From Promethearchaeota archaeon (GTDB lineage: Archaea; Asgardarchaeota; Lokiarchaeia; Sigyniarchaeales; SOKP01), in assembly GCA_016839555.1 (NCBI GenBank), contig JAEOUA010000010.1, forward strand, positions 124,001 to 188,000: DNA of 64,000 nt, in the 5' to 3' direction. The translations under genes and the position numbers were made by a program. The notes beneath the pieces are model-generated. The model was not told where the DNA came from and ran no database searches. It saw nothing but the letters and a program-made list of their open reading frames with translations. Shown in pieces: positions 53,408 through 63,425 of this stretch (position 1 is its first letter; every line of letters begins with the position of its first letter).

Positions 53408-54601
53408 TTATAATTTATATGCATCCAAACTAAATAGGGAACTACATCCTTTCCCAATAGAAGGTGTTAATCGTCCTGTCACTCTAAAAATAGGTCCCTC
53501 TCGACCGCATTCTGGACAATAATTCCAATTTTCTACTTGTATGATATCATCTAATAAAACTGCTACTCCAGCATAACTCTTAACACCATAAGGAGTTATT
53601 AATTCTAATAAACCCGGTTGTCCTGTGTTTTTAATGGGCTCTAATGTATTGACATCGCGAGCTAATATTCGGCCATACTTTTTATCGACGTGAAAAACAA
53701 AATCATTATACCTATCTGACCAGTGAGCGCCAAATGCCAAGGGGCTTTCGGTTGCTGCAAAATTATCACAAAATTTATCCTTTGTAATATTAAACAAAGT
53801 ACACATTTGTTGTATAAATTGGCTTTTATCTACTTTATTTCCCATTTTAATTCTGCCTTTTACACCATCCCACCCTCCACCTCCCGTAATGATATAAAAG
53901 TGTCCACTCATATCGAATGTGCGTTTCCTTTTTTCATAAAAATCATTTAATACTTTATGCATCCAAAGCGGAGAATTTGCCATTATAGTCGGAATATTGT
54001 TTTTTTCAACTCTACCAAGTTCAGATTCCAATTTTTTTCCATTTATTGCAACGACAGCTCGGATTTTAAATGTTGTTATAATTTTCCAGAGGGTTCTTCC
54101 TAAAAAGAATTGCAATAAATAATGAATATTCTTTCCTTCCCAGATATCTACAATACTTTTATATAATAAGTAGGAATTTTTACCGTAGAAAGTGTGCTTT
54201 ATTTTATTGATAAATCTTTTTTTTGGGGCAAAGAGGATCAAATTTTTTACTTTTTCTTTTTCTGAAAATTCAGTAAAAACTCGATTATAACTATTCATTA
54301 AAACTTCGATATCCGATTTTAATCGTCCAACAATACTAGGATCCCCACTCGTAGAAGAAGATTCCATCCAATATTCCAGATTTTCAAATGTGTTTCCCCG
54401 CAATAGTTCTTTAAATTTATCATTAGATTGCTTGAAGAAACTCCAAGGAATATAGGGAATGTCTCCTAGATTTGATTCATTTAAGGTTTTGTCAAAATCA
54501 TATTCTACTTTTTCACATATTTTTCTATATAAATCGCATTCCTTAGCTGTTTCTCTTATTGTTGAAGATAAATTTTGAAAAAACTTTTCCTCTTCTCTCA
54601 T
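53408..54601 (-). CDS. LuxE-like acyl-protein synthetase (acyl-adenylating enzyme)
   Basis: A 397-residue full-length member of the LuxE/PaaK-like adenylate-forming family. The phosphate loop is SSSTSGDPSIVGRLKSD (near 80-97), followed by FYIITGGGGWDGVKGRIKMG, NFAATESPLAFGAHWSDRYN and LELITPYGVKSYAGVAVLLD. The C-terminus carries a CPECG-x-EGPIFRVTGR motif and a final GKGCSS. LuxE activates fatty acids as acyl-AMP. It is the intact relative of the two decayed tails at 16172 and 17833. It stands between the catabolic operon and a sulfatase. Confidence 0.88.
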   Translation of the reverse strand: MREEEKFFQNLSSTIRETAKECDLYRKICEKVEYDFDKTLNESNLGDIPYIPWSFFKQSNDKFKELLRGNTFENLEYWMESSSTSGDPSIVGRLKSDIEVLMNSYNRVFTEFSEKEKVKNLILFAPKKRFINKIKHTFYGKNSYLLYKSIVDIWEGKNIHYLLQFFLGRTLWKIITTFKIRAVVAINGKKLESELGRVEKNNIPTIMANSPLWMHKVLNDFYEKRKRTFDMSGHFYIITGGGGWDGVKGRIKMGNKVDKSQFIQQMCTLFNITKDKFCDNFAATESPLAFGAHWSDRYNDFVFHVDKKYGRILARDVNTLEPIKNTGQPGLLELITPYGVKSYAGVAVLLDDIIQVENWNYCPECGREGPIFRVTGRLTPSIGKGCSSLFSLDAYKL

Positions 54602-54882
54602 TTCTATATCATCTATATTATTTCAATAAATATATAAGCTATTATGATTTTTATTATTATTCTTTATATGTTATTTTAAAACACTCCTCTTTTAACTTTT
54701 ATAAATATAAAATTATTTTACCTATTTAATTTAATTTTGCAACCATCAATTTATTCATTTTTAATACTTATGAATTGAGGATTATTAGTAGTTTTAACTA
54801 AATTTCCTCTTAAATAAATTAGATATTTTTATTTTAATAAGATATAATAAAAGAAAATTCAAAAATATAGATTTTTTTAGTA

Positions 54883-56184
54883 TTAATAATGTGCTGTTAT
54901 TTTTTCTCGTTTTTCCTTAACTTTACCTTTTAATAAGGGGTCATTTGTTTTTTTCATCCATGTTTTTAATCTTTTCCTTAGATCTTTTAGGATTGTTTGA
55001 TAATACGAATCATTTATTAAATTTTCTCTCTCATTAGGATCGTTTTCCAAATCATAAAGCTCTTCCGTAGGGCGTGATTCTTGAATTTTTTCTAACATAA
55101 CTTTTCCTGCAGGATCCATCGCAATATCTTTTGGAATCTGATAGAGAGTATCTAATTCTTGAAAATTTTTGATGTATTTATACTTATGATTTCTAATGCA
55201 TCGCATAGGATCATAGATCTCATGAAAAGTTTTTTCAGCATAAATTTCTGGATGAATTTGTTGAATATGATCACTTAATATCGGCAAAAAACTTTTCCCT
55301 TCAATATTTTTCGGTATTTTCCCACCAATATAATCTATTAAAGTTGGAAGTAAATCAAGGTTTGAAAGTAGACTTTCAATAACCTTTCCTCCCGTAAAAA
55401 GTTCCGAATTAGGATCATACATTATCAATAAAATCTTTAATCCTGGATCATATAGTGTACATTTCGCTCTAGGATAAGCCGCGCCGTGGTCGGTTGTGTA
55501 AATAAAAAGTGTATTTTCCATTAATCCAATATCCTCTAAATGATTTAATATTTTCCCAATTGTTTCATCCACAATTTCTATGTTACCATAAAATTCAGCA
55601 AAATCTTTCCTAATTTCTTCATTTTCAGGCAAATAAGGAGGAATTTTAACCCTACTAGAATCTACTGATTCTGACCATGCTCTATAAGGTCTATGAACTT
55701 CAATTGTCCCTATATTTAGAAAAAATGGTTTTGTATCATCCTTATGTTCTGTTAAAAATTTAAAATACTCTTTTTCCATCTGTCCGCGGGAATATTTAAA
55801 TTCCGGTCCTCTTTTACTAATTGTGTCATAACCTAGTGTTTTAGCATCCAAGCTTTCATGTTGTAAGCCTAATAAGTGTGTTGTATAACCATTTTCCTTT
55901 AAATACATCCCAAGAGTTTTGTTATCTGATGGCATTGTCCAACCAAGATTTACTAGCCCCATAAGACCATTTTGATGGGGATAAAGAGATGTTTTCATCG
56001 AACTTCTGCTAGGGCTACATTGTGGAGCGGTACAAAAATAATTAGAGAATTTTACACCCTTTTGAGCTAGATTATCAAGATTTGGTGTCTCAAGAGAATT
56101 TGGCACTTGGTCTGAATCGTAGCAACCAAGATATTGCCCTTGATCATGGGTGATAAATAAAATAATGTTTGGTTTTTCTTTCAT
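54883..56184 (-). CDS. Formylglycine-type sulfatase
   Basis: A 433-residue sulfatase. The modified Cys is Cys56 in APQCSPSRSSMKTSLYPHQN (C-S-P-S-R), the canonical formylglycine motif. The first metal motif is ILFITHDQGQYLG, and the second is LFIYTTDHGAAYPRAKC. The C-terminal part has RPTEELYDLENDPNERENL, a typical sulfatase end. The lack of a signal peptide suggests cytoplasmic action on imported sulfated glycans. It is divergent from a sulfotransferase gene (138 nt apart). No formylglycine-generating enzyme is in the window. Confidence 0.92.
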   Translation of the reverse strand: MKEKPNIILFITHDQGQYLGCYDSDQVPNSLETPNLDNLAQKGVKFSNYFCTAPQCSPSRSSMKTSLYPHQNGLMGLVNLGWTMPSDNKTLGMYLKENGYTTHLLGLQHESLDAKTLGYDTISKRGPEFKYSRGQMEKEYFKFLTEHKDDTKPFFLNIGTIEVHRPYRAWSESVDSSRVKIPPYLPENEEIRKDFAEFYGNIEIVDETIGKILNHLEDIGLMENTLFIYTTDHGAAYPRAKCTLYDPGLKILLIMYDPNSELFTGGKVIESLLSNLDLLPTLIDYIGGKIPKNIEGKSFLPILSDHIQQIHPEIYAEKTFHEIYDPMRCIRNHKYKYIKNFQELDTLYQIPKDIAMDPAGKVMLEKIQESRPTEELYDLENDPNERENLINDSYYQTILKDLRKRLKTWMKKTNDPLLKGKVKEKREKITAHY

Positions 56185-56321
56185 TACTATTAATACTTAA
56201 TTCATAGTTCATATTATATTATTTTATTTTCTAGTTTTTTTCTCTAAAACCACTTTTCAAGTTTTAAATAATTCTAAAACCTAAATTTTAAATTTTTTTA
56301 TAATTTTTTAAGAATCATAGT

Positions 56322-57149
56322 ATGGTGCAAAAACAATTAAGAATACGAAAAAAACAAAAAGTAGCGGCAAAAAAGGCAAGTGATTCAATCAAAACGGTGA
56401 TCGTTCTATGTCTTCCCCGGAGCGGGAGTAGTTTATTAGCGGGAATACTATATAGATTAGGAGTGTGGATGGGAGAACCTAAAGATATGATTAAGGGAAG
56501 GCACGCTAATATTTATGGAAATTATGAGAATCAAGACTTTTATAGAGCTAATTTAAAGATTTTAGCTCGGGCAAAGAGCACTACCCTTTCTTGGGCTGAT
56601 ATTCCTGATGATCAAAAAGTAAAGGATGCGGTGAAATATTTTAAACCACTTCTTAAAGGTTTGATAGAAAAAAATTCTAAAGAACTATGGGGGTGGAAGG
56701 ATCCTGTATGTATTTATGCAATACCATATTATGAAGATCTTATACCAAATCCTCATTATATTGCCTTAAAGCGAAATATAGACAGTGTGGTTAAATCGCA
56801 TTTGCAATCAGGAAAATTTCTTGAATGGCATAATACAATGCGCTATATGTCTCGATATATGAATATTGTTACTTTATTTCGAATTTTTATCCGGATCTCA
56901 AAATATTATATAACTAAGGGAAATCTTTTTCAAAATTATGAAGAAATTAAAAGAGTTGTAATTGAAGGGTATAGAAGGATTGACAGTTTTATTAGAACCA
57001 GAAAACATTTAAAGGTTTGTTTTGAGGAAATGATTGAAAATCCTCGCCAAACAATTAATAATATAATAAATTTTCTTGAAATCTCTCCCACTCAAAAACA
57101 GATTAGAGAAGCTATATCCTTTATCGACCCCGATGAAATTCATCATTAA
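56322..57149 (+). CDS. Sulfotransferase-family protein
   Basis: A 275-residue PAPS-dependent sulfotransferase-like protein. The 5'-phosphosulfate loop is VLCLPRSGSSLLAGILYRLG (about 28-47) and the 3'-phosphate motif is HYIALKRNIDSVVKSHLQSG. A Lys-rich N-terminal 20 residues precede the fold. The C-terminal FEEMIENPRQTINNIINFLE is a common family block. It transfers sulfate to a sugar hydroxyl or similar acceptor. Being divergent from a sulfatase, the two may oppose each other in sulfation of surface material. Confidence 0.9.
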   Translation: MVQKQLRIRKKQKVAAKKASDSIKTVIVLCLPRSGSSLLAGILYRLGVWMGEPKDMIKGRHANIYGNYENQDFYRANLKILARAKSTTLSWADIPDDQKVKDAVKYFKPLLKGLIEKNSKELWGWKDPVCIYAIPYYEDLIPNPHYIALKRNIDSVVKSHLQSGKFLEWHNTMRYMSRYMNIVTLFRIFIRISKYYITKGNLFQNYEEIKRVVIEGYRRIDSFIRTRKHLKVCFEEMIENPRQTINNIINFLEISPTQKQIREAISFIDPDEIHH

Positions 57150-57269
57150 TTTTTGGAAATTAATAGTGTAATAAGAAAGATTTTTTTGAAATATTTAATA
57201 ACCATATATATTTAAATTCTAATTTTTAGAATTTTATAAATCAATCACATTAATTTTTTCTATAAAAAA

Positions 57270-57938
57270 ATGAAATATTTTTTAGATAGTGCGAAACTTA
57301 AAGAAATAAAATATGCTTATGAAAATTGGGGGATTAAAGGAGTCACCTCGAATCCAAAACACGTGAAGAGTTCCGGAAAACCTTTCTACACTGTTATTAA
57401 AGAATTTGCGGAAGAATTTGATAATATTGATTTTCCAATTTCTGTGGAAATCGATCCTCACATAAAAAATGCAAAGGAGATGATTGAACAAGCAATAAAG
57501 ATCGCAAAACTCTCACATAATTTCGTGATTAAAATTCCTTGTAATGAACAAGGATTAATAGCTACTAAAAAGCTCTCCGAACAAGGGATAAAAGTGAATG
57601 TGACTTTAGTCTTCACGGCGTCTCAAGGGATTCAAGTGGGCCGGATCGGGGCAAGATATTGTTCTCCTTTTATAGGATGGCAAGAGGCTTCTGGAGTTGA
57701 TTGCTCGTTATTTCTTTCTGATCTAATCTCTATATATGAAAGTTATGATTTTGATACAGAAATTATCGTCGCTGCGCTGCGAAATGGTAAGCAAATAGCA
57801 GAAGCAGCAGCTTTAGGAGCAGATATTGTTACTTGTGGATTTGATGTCTATAAAGATTCCTTTGAGCATCCATTTACTGATAAAGGATTAGAAATATTTC
57901 AAGATGCGTGGGATCAGACCGAAAAAGGTTTTTTATAA
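57270..57938 (+). CDS. Transaldolase / fructose-6-phosphate aldolase-like (TalC type)
   Basis: A 222-residue small transaldolase. The Schiff-base Lys is Lys88 in NFVIKIPCNEQG. The start MKYFLDSAKLKEIKYAYENW and the loop GVTSNPKHV match the family's FxDTA- and GVTTNP-like motifs, and VNVTLVFTASQGIQV and the later SPFIGW match too. Length equals the short TalC/FSA class. It transfers or cleaves dihydroxyacetone units. It lies 121 nt after the sulfotransferase gene in the same direction. Confidence 0.9.
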   Translation: MKYFLDSAKLKEIKYAYENWGIKGVTSNPKHVKSSGKPFYTVIKEFAEEFDNIDFPISVEIDPHIKNAKEMIEQAIKIAKLSHNFVIKIPCNEQGLIATKKLSEQGIKVNVTLVFTASQGIQVGRIGARYCSPFIGWQEASGVDCSLFLSDLISIYESYDFDTEIIVAALRNGKQIAEAAALGADIVTCGFDVYKDSFEHPFTDKGLEIFQDAWDQTEKGFL

Positions 57939-58040
57939 TAAGAAAAAATTTTTTAATTTACTTAAATTGATTTCTATTATAATAAAAAGCTTTTTTGAAA
58001 ATAATTAATTACACAGAAATAATAACTTTCCAACCGAAAA

Positions 58041-59486
58041 ATGAAAAAAGATACTTTAATTCTTGGTGGAGGTCCTTCGGGCTTAGCTGCCGCTTATGAA
58101 CTTCATAAACATAATAGGGAATTTATTGTTGTAGAAAAAGAAGAAAAAGTAGGGGGCTTAGCAAAAACACTTCATTTTGGGGACTTTAGCACTGATATTG
58201 GTCCACACCGCTTCTTTTCACAAACTCAATATCTATATGATATGATCGATTCAATGTTGGGAAAAAAGTGGAATAAAGTTAATCGATTGACTAGATTTTT
58301 AATGAAGGGACGCTATTTTTTATATCCTGTAGATTTACGAAATGTTATATTAAATTTAGGGATCGCAAGAGGTTTAAGAATTGTTATGGATTATTTGAAG
58401 CAATTCTTTTTAAATAAATTACAAAAAAAAGAAATTAGATCTTTCGAAGATATCGCTGTTAGTGAATTTGGTAGATCTCTTGCAGAATTGAATATGCTAA
58501 ATTATACAGAAAAGATATGGGGGCTTCCAACCAATATGATTTCAGCGGATTGGTTTAAGCAAAGAATCAAGGGACTCTCTATTAGAGCAATTCTAAATGA
58601 TATGCTCTTTAAAAAGATTAAACAAGGAGAAGGTCCTAAGACTTTAGTAGATCAATTTTATTATCCAGAAACTGGCACATCTCTAATTTATGAATCAATT
58701 GTTGACAGAGTCTCCGAAGGTGCAAATGGTGTGGTGAAAACATCAAGTATTCCTATAAAAATCAATCATAATAATAATAAAATCTTGAAAGTGACTATCC
58801 AAGAAAAGGGAGGAAACAAATCTTACCAAGTAAATAATCTTATATCCTCAATACCTTGGAATGAACTTCTAGAAACATTTGAACCCGCACCTCCGGAAAG
58901 CGTAATGGAAGCACTAGATCATCTAATGTTTAGATCACATGTTTCAGTATTTATCACGTTAGATAAAGAACAAGTCTTTAAAGATCAATGGTTATATTTT
59001 CCAGAAAAAGAAGTTCCATTTGGCAGAATGATGGAACCAAAAAACTTTAGTGAAAAATTAACTCCTAAAGGTAAAACTTCTTTAATGGTTGAATATTTCT
59101 GCTGGGAAGATGGAAGAAATGAAAAATATAAGGTATGGAACCTTCCAAAAGAAAAGATCTTCAAATTAACAATAAAATGGTTAGAAAAAATGGGATTCAT
59201 TAAAGAAGAAAAAGTTATTAATTGTTATATCCATAAAGAGAAGTATGCATATCCCGTATATGATTTATTTTACAAAAAATATAGAGACCATGTGAAAGAT
59301 TATTTAGGACAGTTCGAAAATCTTCAATTAATAGGAAGGTCTGGCAATTTTCGCTACAATAACCAAGACCACGCCTTAGAAATGGGTATAATTGCTGCTC
59401 GCAGTATAATTGAGGGTAAACAATATGATCTAGAAAAAATCGGTACTGAAAATAAGTATTTTGAAAGAGGATATATAACCAATTAA
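58041..59486 (+). CDS. FAD-dependent UDP-galactopyranose-mutase-like protein
   Basis: A 481-residue flavoprotein with the dinucleotide fold LILGGGPSGLAAAYELHKHN (6-25), then VVEKEEKVGGLAKTLHFGDF and the UGM-like block TDIGPHRFFS. The middle and C-terminal parts (EKIWGLPTNMISADWFKQRI, IGRSGNFRYNNQDHALEMG) are typical of the amine-oxidase/UGM-like proteins found in glycan clusters. UGM makes UDP-galactofuranose from UDP-galactopyranose. It is followed, after 16 nt, by a GtrA protein, suggesting one operon for surface-glycan synthesis. Confidence 0.85.
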   Translation: MKKDTLILGGGPSGLAAAYELHKHNREFIVVEKEEKVGGLAKTLHFGDFSTDIGPHRFFSQTQYLYDMIDSMLGKKWNKVNRLTRFLMKGRYFLYPVDLRNVILNLGIARGLRIVMDYLKQFFLNKLQKKEIRSFEDIAVSEFGRSLAELNMLNYTEKIWGLPTNMISADWFKQRIKGLSIRAILNDMLFKKIKQGEGPKTLVDQFYYPETGTSLIYESIVDRVSEGANGVVKTSSIPIKINHNNNKILKVTIQEKGGNKSYQVNNLISSIPWNELLETFEPAPPESVMEALDHLMFRSHVSVFITLDKEQVFKDQWLYFPEKEVPFGRMMEPKNFSEKLTPKGKTSLMVEYFCWEDGRNEKYKVWNLPKEKIFKLTIKWLEKMGFIKEEKVINCYIHKEKYAYPVYDLFYKKYRDHVKDYLGQFENLQLIGRSGNFRYNNQDHALEMGIIAARSIIEGKQYDLEKIGTENKYFERGYITN

Positions 59487-59502
59487 AAAAATTGAGAAAA
59501 TA

Positions 59503-59964
59503 ATGAGTTCAGATTTAAATAAGGAACCCGAAAGAAAAATTGAAGAGGAACAACAAGAAAAAGGTCCTATTTCCACTTTTAAAGAATTTTTGTCTTATGT
59601 TTTATTTGCTGGAATTGCGACAATAGTTGATATGGGATTATTATTTTTATTAACTGAATATGCATTTCAGTTCAATTATGATTATTTAATTTCTGCCATA
59701 ATTTCATATTTATGTGGGATGATTACAAATTACACCTTAAATAAATATATTACATTTAAAAATACAAGTAAAAGAATTGCCCCTCAATTTGGAGTATTTA
59801 GTATAGTTGCATTAATAGGCTTAGGATTAAATGAATTAATCCTTTGGTTCTTTACTGAATTTACTTTTCTGACTTATATTTATTCAAAATTACTTTCAGT
59901 CGTAATAGTAATGCTATGGAGTTACCTTGGTCACAAGAAATTTACTTTTAAGCTTTTTAAATAA
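59503..59964 (+). CDS. GtrA-family membrane protein
   Basis: A 153-residue protein with an acidic N-terminus and four membrane segments (start near 36, 60, 95 and 120). The block AGIATIVDMGLLFLLTEYAF and the end LWSYLGHKKFTFK are GtrA signatures. GtrA proteins help flip lipid-linked sugars across the membrane. It lies 16 nt after the UGM-like gene, and the third GT39-like gene array starts about 500 nt later, so these probably serve one pathway. Confidence 0.9.
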   Translation: MSSDLNKEPERKIEEEQQEKGPISTFKEFLSYVLFAGIATIVDMGLLFLLTEYAFQFNYDYLISAIISYLCGMITNYTLNKYITFKNTSKRIAPQFGVFSIVALIGLGLNELILWFFTEFTFLTYIYSKLLSVVIVMLWSYLGHKKFTFKLFK

Positions 59965-60075
59965 GATTTAATAATTATAGAAAGATAAGATATGGTTTAG
60001 AATATTAAATACTAAAACATAAAAAAAAACAAATTTTACAAAAGCTTAATAATTTGAAAAAGGTTAAAAAACAGT

Positions 60076-60279
60076 TTATTCCTCCTCTTCCATCATAGAT
60101 TCTATTTTTAGTTCTAATTGCTCAATTTTTTCATCAATTTTTTCAATATTTTCAAAAATTTCACAAGATTCACAGCCATGTTCATCTTTACATTGAGGAA
60201 GGGTATCGCAATTCTCTTCAAGAGCATCTCGTTCATCCATTAGTTTTTCAATTTCCTTTTCAAGCTTTTCTATACTCAT
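60076..60279 (-). CDS. Small coiled-coil protein with four-cysteine centre
   Basis: The ATG at 60279 gives 67 residues (the frame opens three codons earlier at GTG). Two heptad-rich helices (MSIEKLEKEIEKLMDERDAL; EKIDEKIEQLELKIESMM) flank a Cys-containing loop, NCDTLPQCKDEHGCESCEIF, with four cysteines that could bind zinc. It is strongly acidic. No family is recognised. Its helix-loop-helix shape suggests a small dimer or adaptor. Confidence 0.55.
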   Translation of the reverse strand: MSIEKLEKEIEKLMDERDALEENCDTLPQCKDEHGCESCEIFENIEKIDEKIEQLELKIESMMEEEE

Positions 60280-60508
60280 CAAAACCACTATTTAATTTTA
60301 ATAATGAAAAATGCTTCATTATTTAATTCTTTTTTTTATTTTAAGATTTTTTATAGCTTTTTATTACCTTCATGAAATTTGATATAATTACTTTTGAACA
60401 TTTTCTTTTAGAACCAATACTAAAAATAAGTTAATTCTAAAAAGTTTAATAAAACTTTAAATTATAAAACCAAATACATTGAAAAATATCATAATGGTAA
60501 GAATTTAA

Positions 60509-61891
60509 TTGAAATTAACTAAGCCAGATTTATACTTTATATTAGTTTTAATATTAGGTATTTTTCTGAGGATATTATCATTAATTGGTATTGAAATTGA
60601 ACCTGATTCTTACACTTATTTAGAAGGTACAATAAATATTATTAATTTTGAATATAATGCTTTACGTCCTCCCGGATTTCCTTTAACTATTGTGCCCTTT
60701 CTGTTATTAACTAATAATGGATTTTTTTCTATAAAATTAGCTTCTTTTACTTTTAGTGTCTTAACAATCATATCTTCTTATTTTATTTTTATTAAAGCCT
60801 CACTCAAACTTTTCGGGACTAATGATGAGAGAACTAATGAAAAATCTAAATATATAGGTTTGATTGTAAGCTTTTTTTTATCCTTCAATCTCTATTTTAT
60901 AAATAATTCTGGTAGGGGGTTGAGAGAAGAATTTATGGCTCTCACAGTTATTCTAATATTTTATATTATAATGGTAAAAAATAAATGTAATTTAAAAGAA
61001 AATATTTCTTTAGGATCCCTAATTTCATTTTTAACACTAACTCATCTTACGGGTGGTCTTTTTATCACCTTAGGAATCTTATTTTTTTATTTCATTTCAA
61101 AACTAAAATATTTTAAATTTAAAACAATATCATTCAGAACTCTCTTAATTATTTTTCTCTCTTTTGGAATAACTTTTGTTCTCTGGGCTTTTTTTTGTGA
61201 TATACATTTTGGGGATTCTTTAATTAATTGGCATCAACATAATAAAACATTTCAAATCAAATATGGAATTGATCTTAGTACGATTGAGAATGTTTTTAAA
61301 GCTTTAATTAATGCTTTAATTTTTGGATTGCCATCTGAATTTATATATTTAGGTGCTTTATCTTCTTTCGTTTTTATTTTTTTAGTTATTTCTATTTTAA
61401 TTAAAAATTTAGTGAAAAAACAATTTTTATTTATATTTATGATAGGTGGACTCAATTTTGCTTATTTAAGCATTTTTATGACAATTCCAAGGGTTCTAAT
61501 CTACTTTTTTCCGTTAATATTCTATCTTGGAGCAATTCCACTAGGATCAACTATAATTGAATTTAAGGAGAGAAAAAATGCTTTTCAAAAAAATATGCTT
61601 TATTTACTGGTTATATTCTTTATTTCCTATATTATTCGTGGAATAGATAGCATGGCTATTATTTTTTCATTATATCAAGTCTATAATTATGTACCTTGCT
61701 TTTGTAATTATAATGTAATCGCCAATCAATTTTATCAAGAACTTAGTATTTTTCGAATTATTCTTGATATCTTTTTTGCGATAATAATTGAATTATCCTT
61801 ATTGATATATTTAATAAGAAGTAGGTATTTGAATTACTTTTTATTAGTAGATACTTCTTACAACATTCAGAAAGATATTAATAAATCTTAA
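60509..61891 (+). CDS. GT39-like membrane glycosyltransferase, copy 1
   Basis: A 460-residue protein with about ten hydrophobic segments. It starts at TTG, as an upstream ATG runs into a stop. The first periplasmic loop carries EPDSYTYLEGTINIINFEYN and RPPGFPLTIVPFLLL, matching the D-x-x-x-Y and PPGxP features of PMT_2/GT39-like enzymes that use lipid-linked sugars. The later GRGLREEFMAL block is shared with copies 2 and 3. It probably mannosylates or glycosylates surface lipids or proteins. Confidence 0.85.
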   Translation: MKLTKPDLYFILVLILGIFLRILSLIGIEIEPDSYTYLEGTINIINFEYNALRPPGFPLTIVPFLLLTNNGFFSIKLASFTFSVLTIISSYFIFIKASLKLFGTNDERTNEKSKYIGLIVSFFLSFNLYFINNSGRGLREEFMALTVILIFYIIMVKNKCNLKENISLGSLISFLTLTHLTGGLFITLGILFFYFISKLKYFKFKTISFRTLLIIFLSFGITFVLWAFFCDIHFGDSLINWHQHNKTFQIKYGIDLSTIENVFKALINALIFGLPSEFIYLGALSSFVFIFLVISILIKNLVKKQFLFIFMIGGLNFAYLSIFMTIPRVLIYFFPLIFYLGAIPLGSTIIEFKERKNAFQKNMLYLLVIFFISYIIRGIDSMAIIFSLYQVYNYVPCFCNYNVIANQFYQELSIFRIILDIFFAIIIELSLLIYLIRSRYLNYFLLVDTSYNIQKDINKS

Positions 61892-61976
61892 AAGAAAATG
61901 TCTTCCCTAAAAAGTTTTAATATTGTTTTTAATTAATAGAATAAATACGGAGTGATATAACTTTTAGGTATTTAAG

Positions 61977-63359
61977 TTGATAAAATTATTCAAAAAAATA
62001 GATTCTTATTTCTTAATAATATTAATTGCTGGAATCATCTTTAGATTCCTATCCTTTTTATTTGTACCAATTGTTGATGATACTGTTTCTTATATTGAGA
62101 GCGCAAAGTTTATTATTGAATTAAATTATGAATCTTTACGACCACCGGTATTTCCATTATTAATAGTCCCTTTTCTCTTATTAACTGGTGATGGGGCAAT
62201 CTCCGCTAAGATAATATCTTTGATATTAAGTATTTTATTAATTATATCAACTTATTTTGTATTTGTAGAGGCATCACAAAAATTATTTGAAAAAGAGGAA
62301 TATAGAGAAAAGAAAGCTAGAAAAATAGGTTTAATAGTCTCTTTTTTGATAACATTTAATCTATATTTTATAATTCATAGTGGTAAGGGTTTAAGAGAAG
62401 ACTTAATAGCTTTAATTTATATCTTATTATTTTATTTTATTATGATAAAAGAACAACTGTCTTTACGGGATAATATCTCATTAGCAATTCTAATTTCATT
62501 ATTAATTCTTACTCAATTAAGTACAGGATTCTTTACAATTATTGGAATTATTTTATTTTGTATTCTTTCAAGAATTAAACGTTTTAAATTGAAATCTATC
62601 TCAAATAATAAGTTATTCGTCATTTTAAGTTCATTTGGATGCTCTTTTTTTCTCTGGTGCCTTTTTTCAGCATATAAATGGGGGGATCCGTTAGCCAACT
62701 GGAATATTCAGGGTGCATGGTTTGGAATTAAATATGGTGTGAGTATTTCCACATTTGAAGATCTAATAAGAGCAATATTACATGCTTTAACTTTTGGGCT
62801 CCCATCAATTTTTATATACTTATTTGTATTGTTTGGTTTTGTTTTTATAATAATAATGCTTTTCTTTTTCATTAAAAATCTTAAAAATGAACAAATTCTT
62901 TTCATTTTCATAATTGTATTTTTAAATTATGCCTATTTAACTATCTATGTTACGACTCCAAGGGTTATAATGTATTGTTTCTATATATTAATTTTTATTG
63001 CTGCAATTCCAATAGCAATAATTTTGATTGAATTGGAAAAAAGAGAATTATTAAAACAGAAAAAAGTGAATTATTTATTTATCATCTTTTTAGTTACTTA
63101 TATCTTAAGAGGCCTTGATACTATTTCTATTATATATTTAATATATCAAATATATAATTATATTCCACATTTCGGTAAAGTCAATACAATTATTTCTATT
63201 TTTTACCAAGAAATTAATCCCATTACGCTAACTTTAATTATAGCAATTATAATAATCAATGAAATTTCTCTTCTACTGATTTTCATAAAAAGTAAAAATT
63301 TTCTTTCTTTCAAAGTAGAAAAAAATTTTAAAGATTCTTGTAATTATGAAGAATTTTAA
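61977..63359 (+). CDS. GT39-like membrane glycosyltransferase, copy 2
   Basis: A 460-residue paralogue of copy 1 with the same length. Corresponding motifs are VDDTVSYIESAKFIIELNYE, RPPVFPLLIVPFLLL (Gly of PPG is Val) and GKGLREDLIAL. The start is TTG with an AGGT site 7 nt upstream. Paired periplasmic segments (GIKYGVSISTFEDLIRAILH versus the GIDLSTIENVFKALINAL of copy 1) show duplication of the whole gene. It follows copy 1 by 85 nt. Confidence 0.85.
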   Translation: MIKLFKKIDSYFLIILIAGIIFRFLSFLFVPIVDDTVSYIESAKFIIELNYESLRPPVFPLLIVPFLLLTGDGAISAKIISLILSILLIISTYFVFVEASQKLFEKEEYREKKARKIGLIVSFLITFNLYFIIHSGKGLREDLIALIYILLFYFIMIKEQLSLRDNISLAILISLLILTQLSTGFFTIIGIILFCILSRIKRFKLKSISNNKLFVILSSFGCSFFLWCLFSAYKWGDPLANWNIQGAWFGIKYGVSISTFEDLIRAILHALTFGLPSIFIYLFVLFGFVFIIIMLFFFIKNLKNEQILFIFIIVFLNYAYLTIYVTTPRVIMYCFYILIFIAAIPIAIILIELEKRELLKQKKVNYLFIIFLVTYILRGLDTISIIYLIYQIYNYIPHFGKVNTIISIFYQEINPITLTLIIAIIIINEISLLLIFIKSKNFLSFKVEKNFKDSCNYEEF

Positions 63360-63425
63360 AATATTTTTAAATACATCATGTAAAGATTATTTCACATAAA
63401 ATAATTAAAATAAATATAGTAAAAA

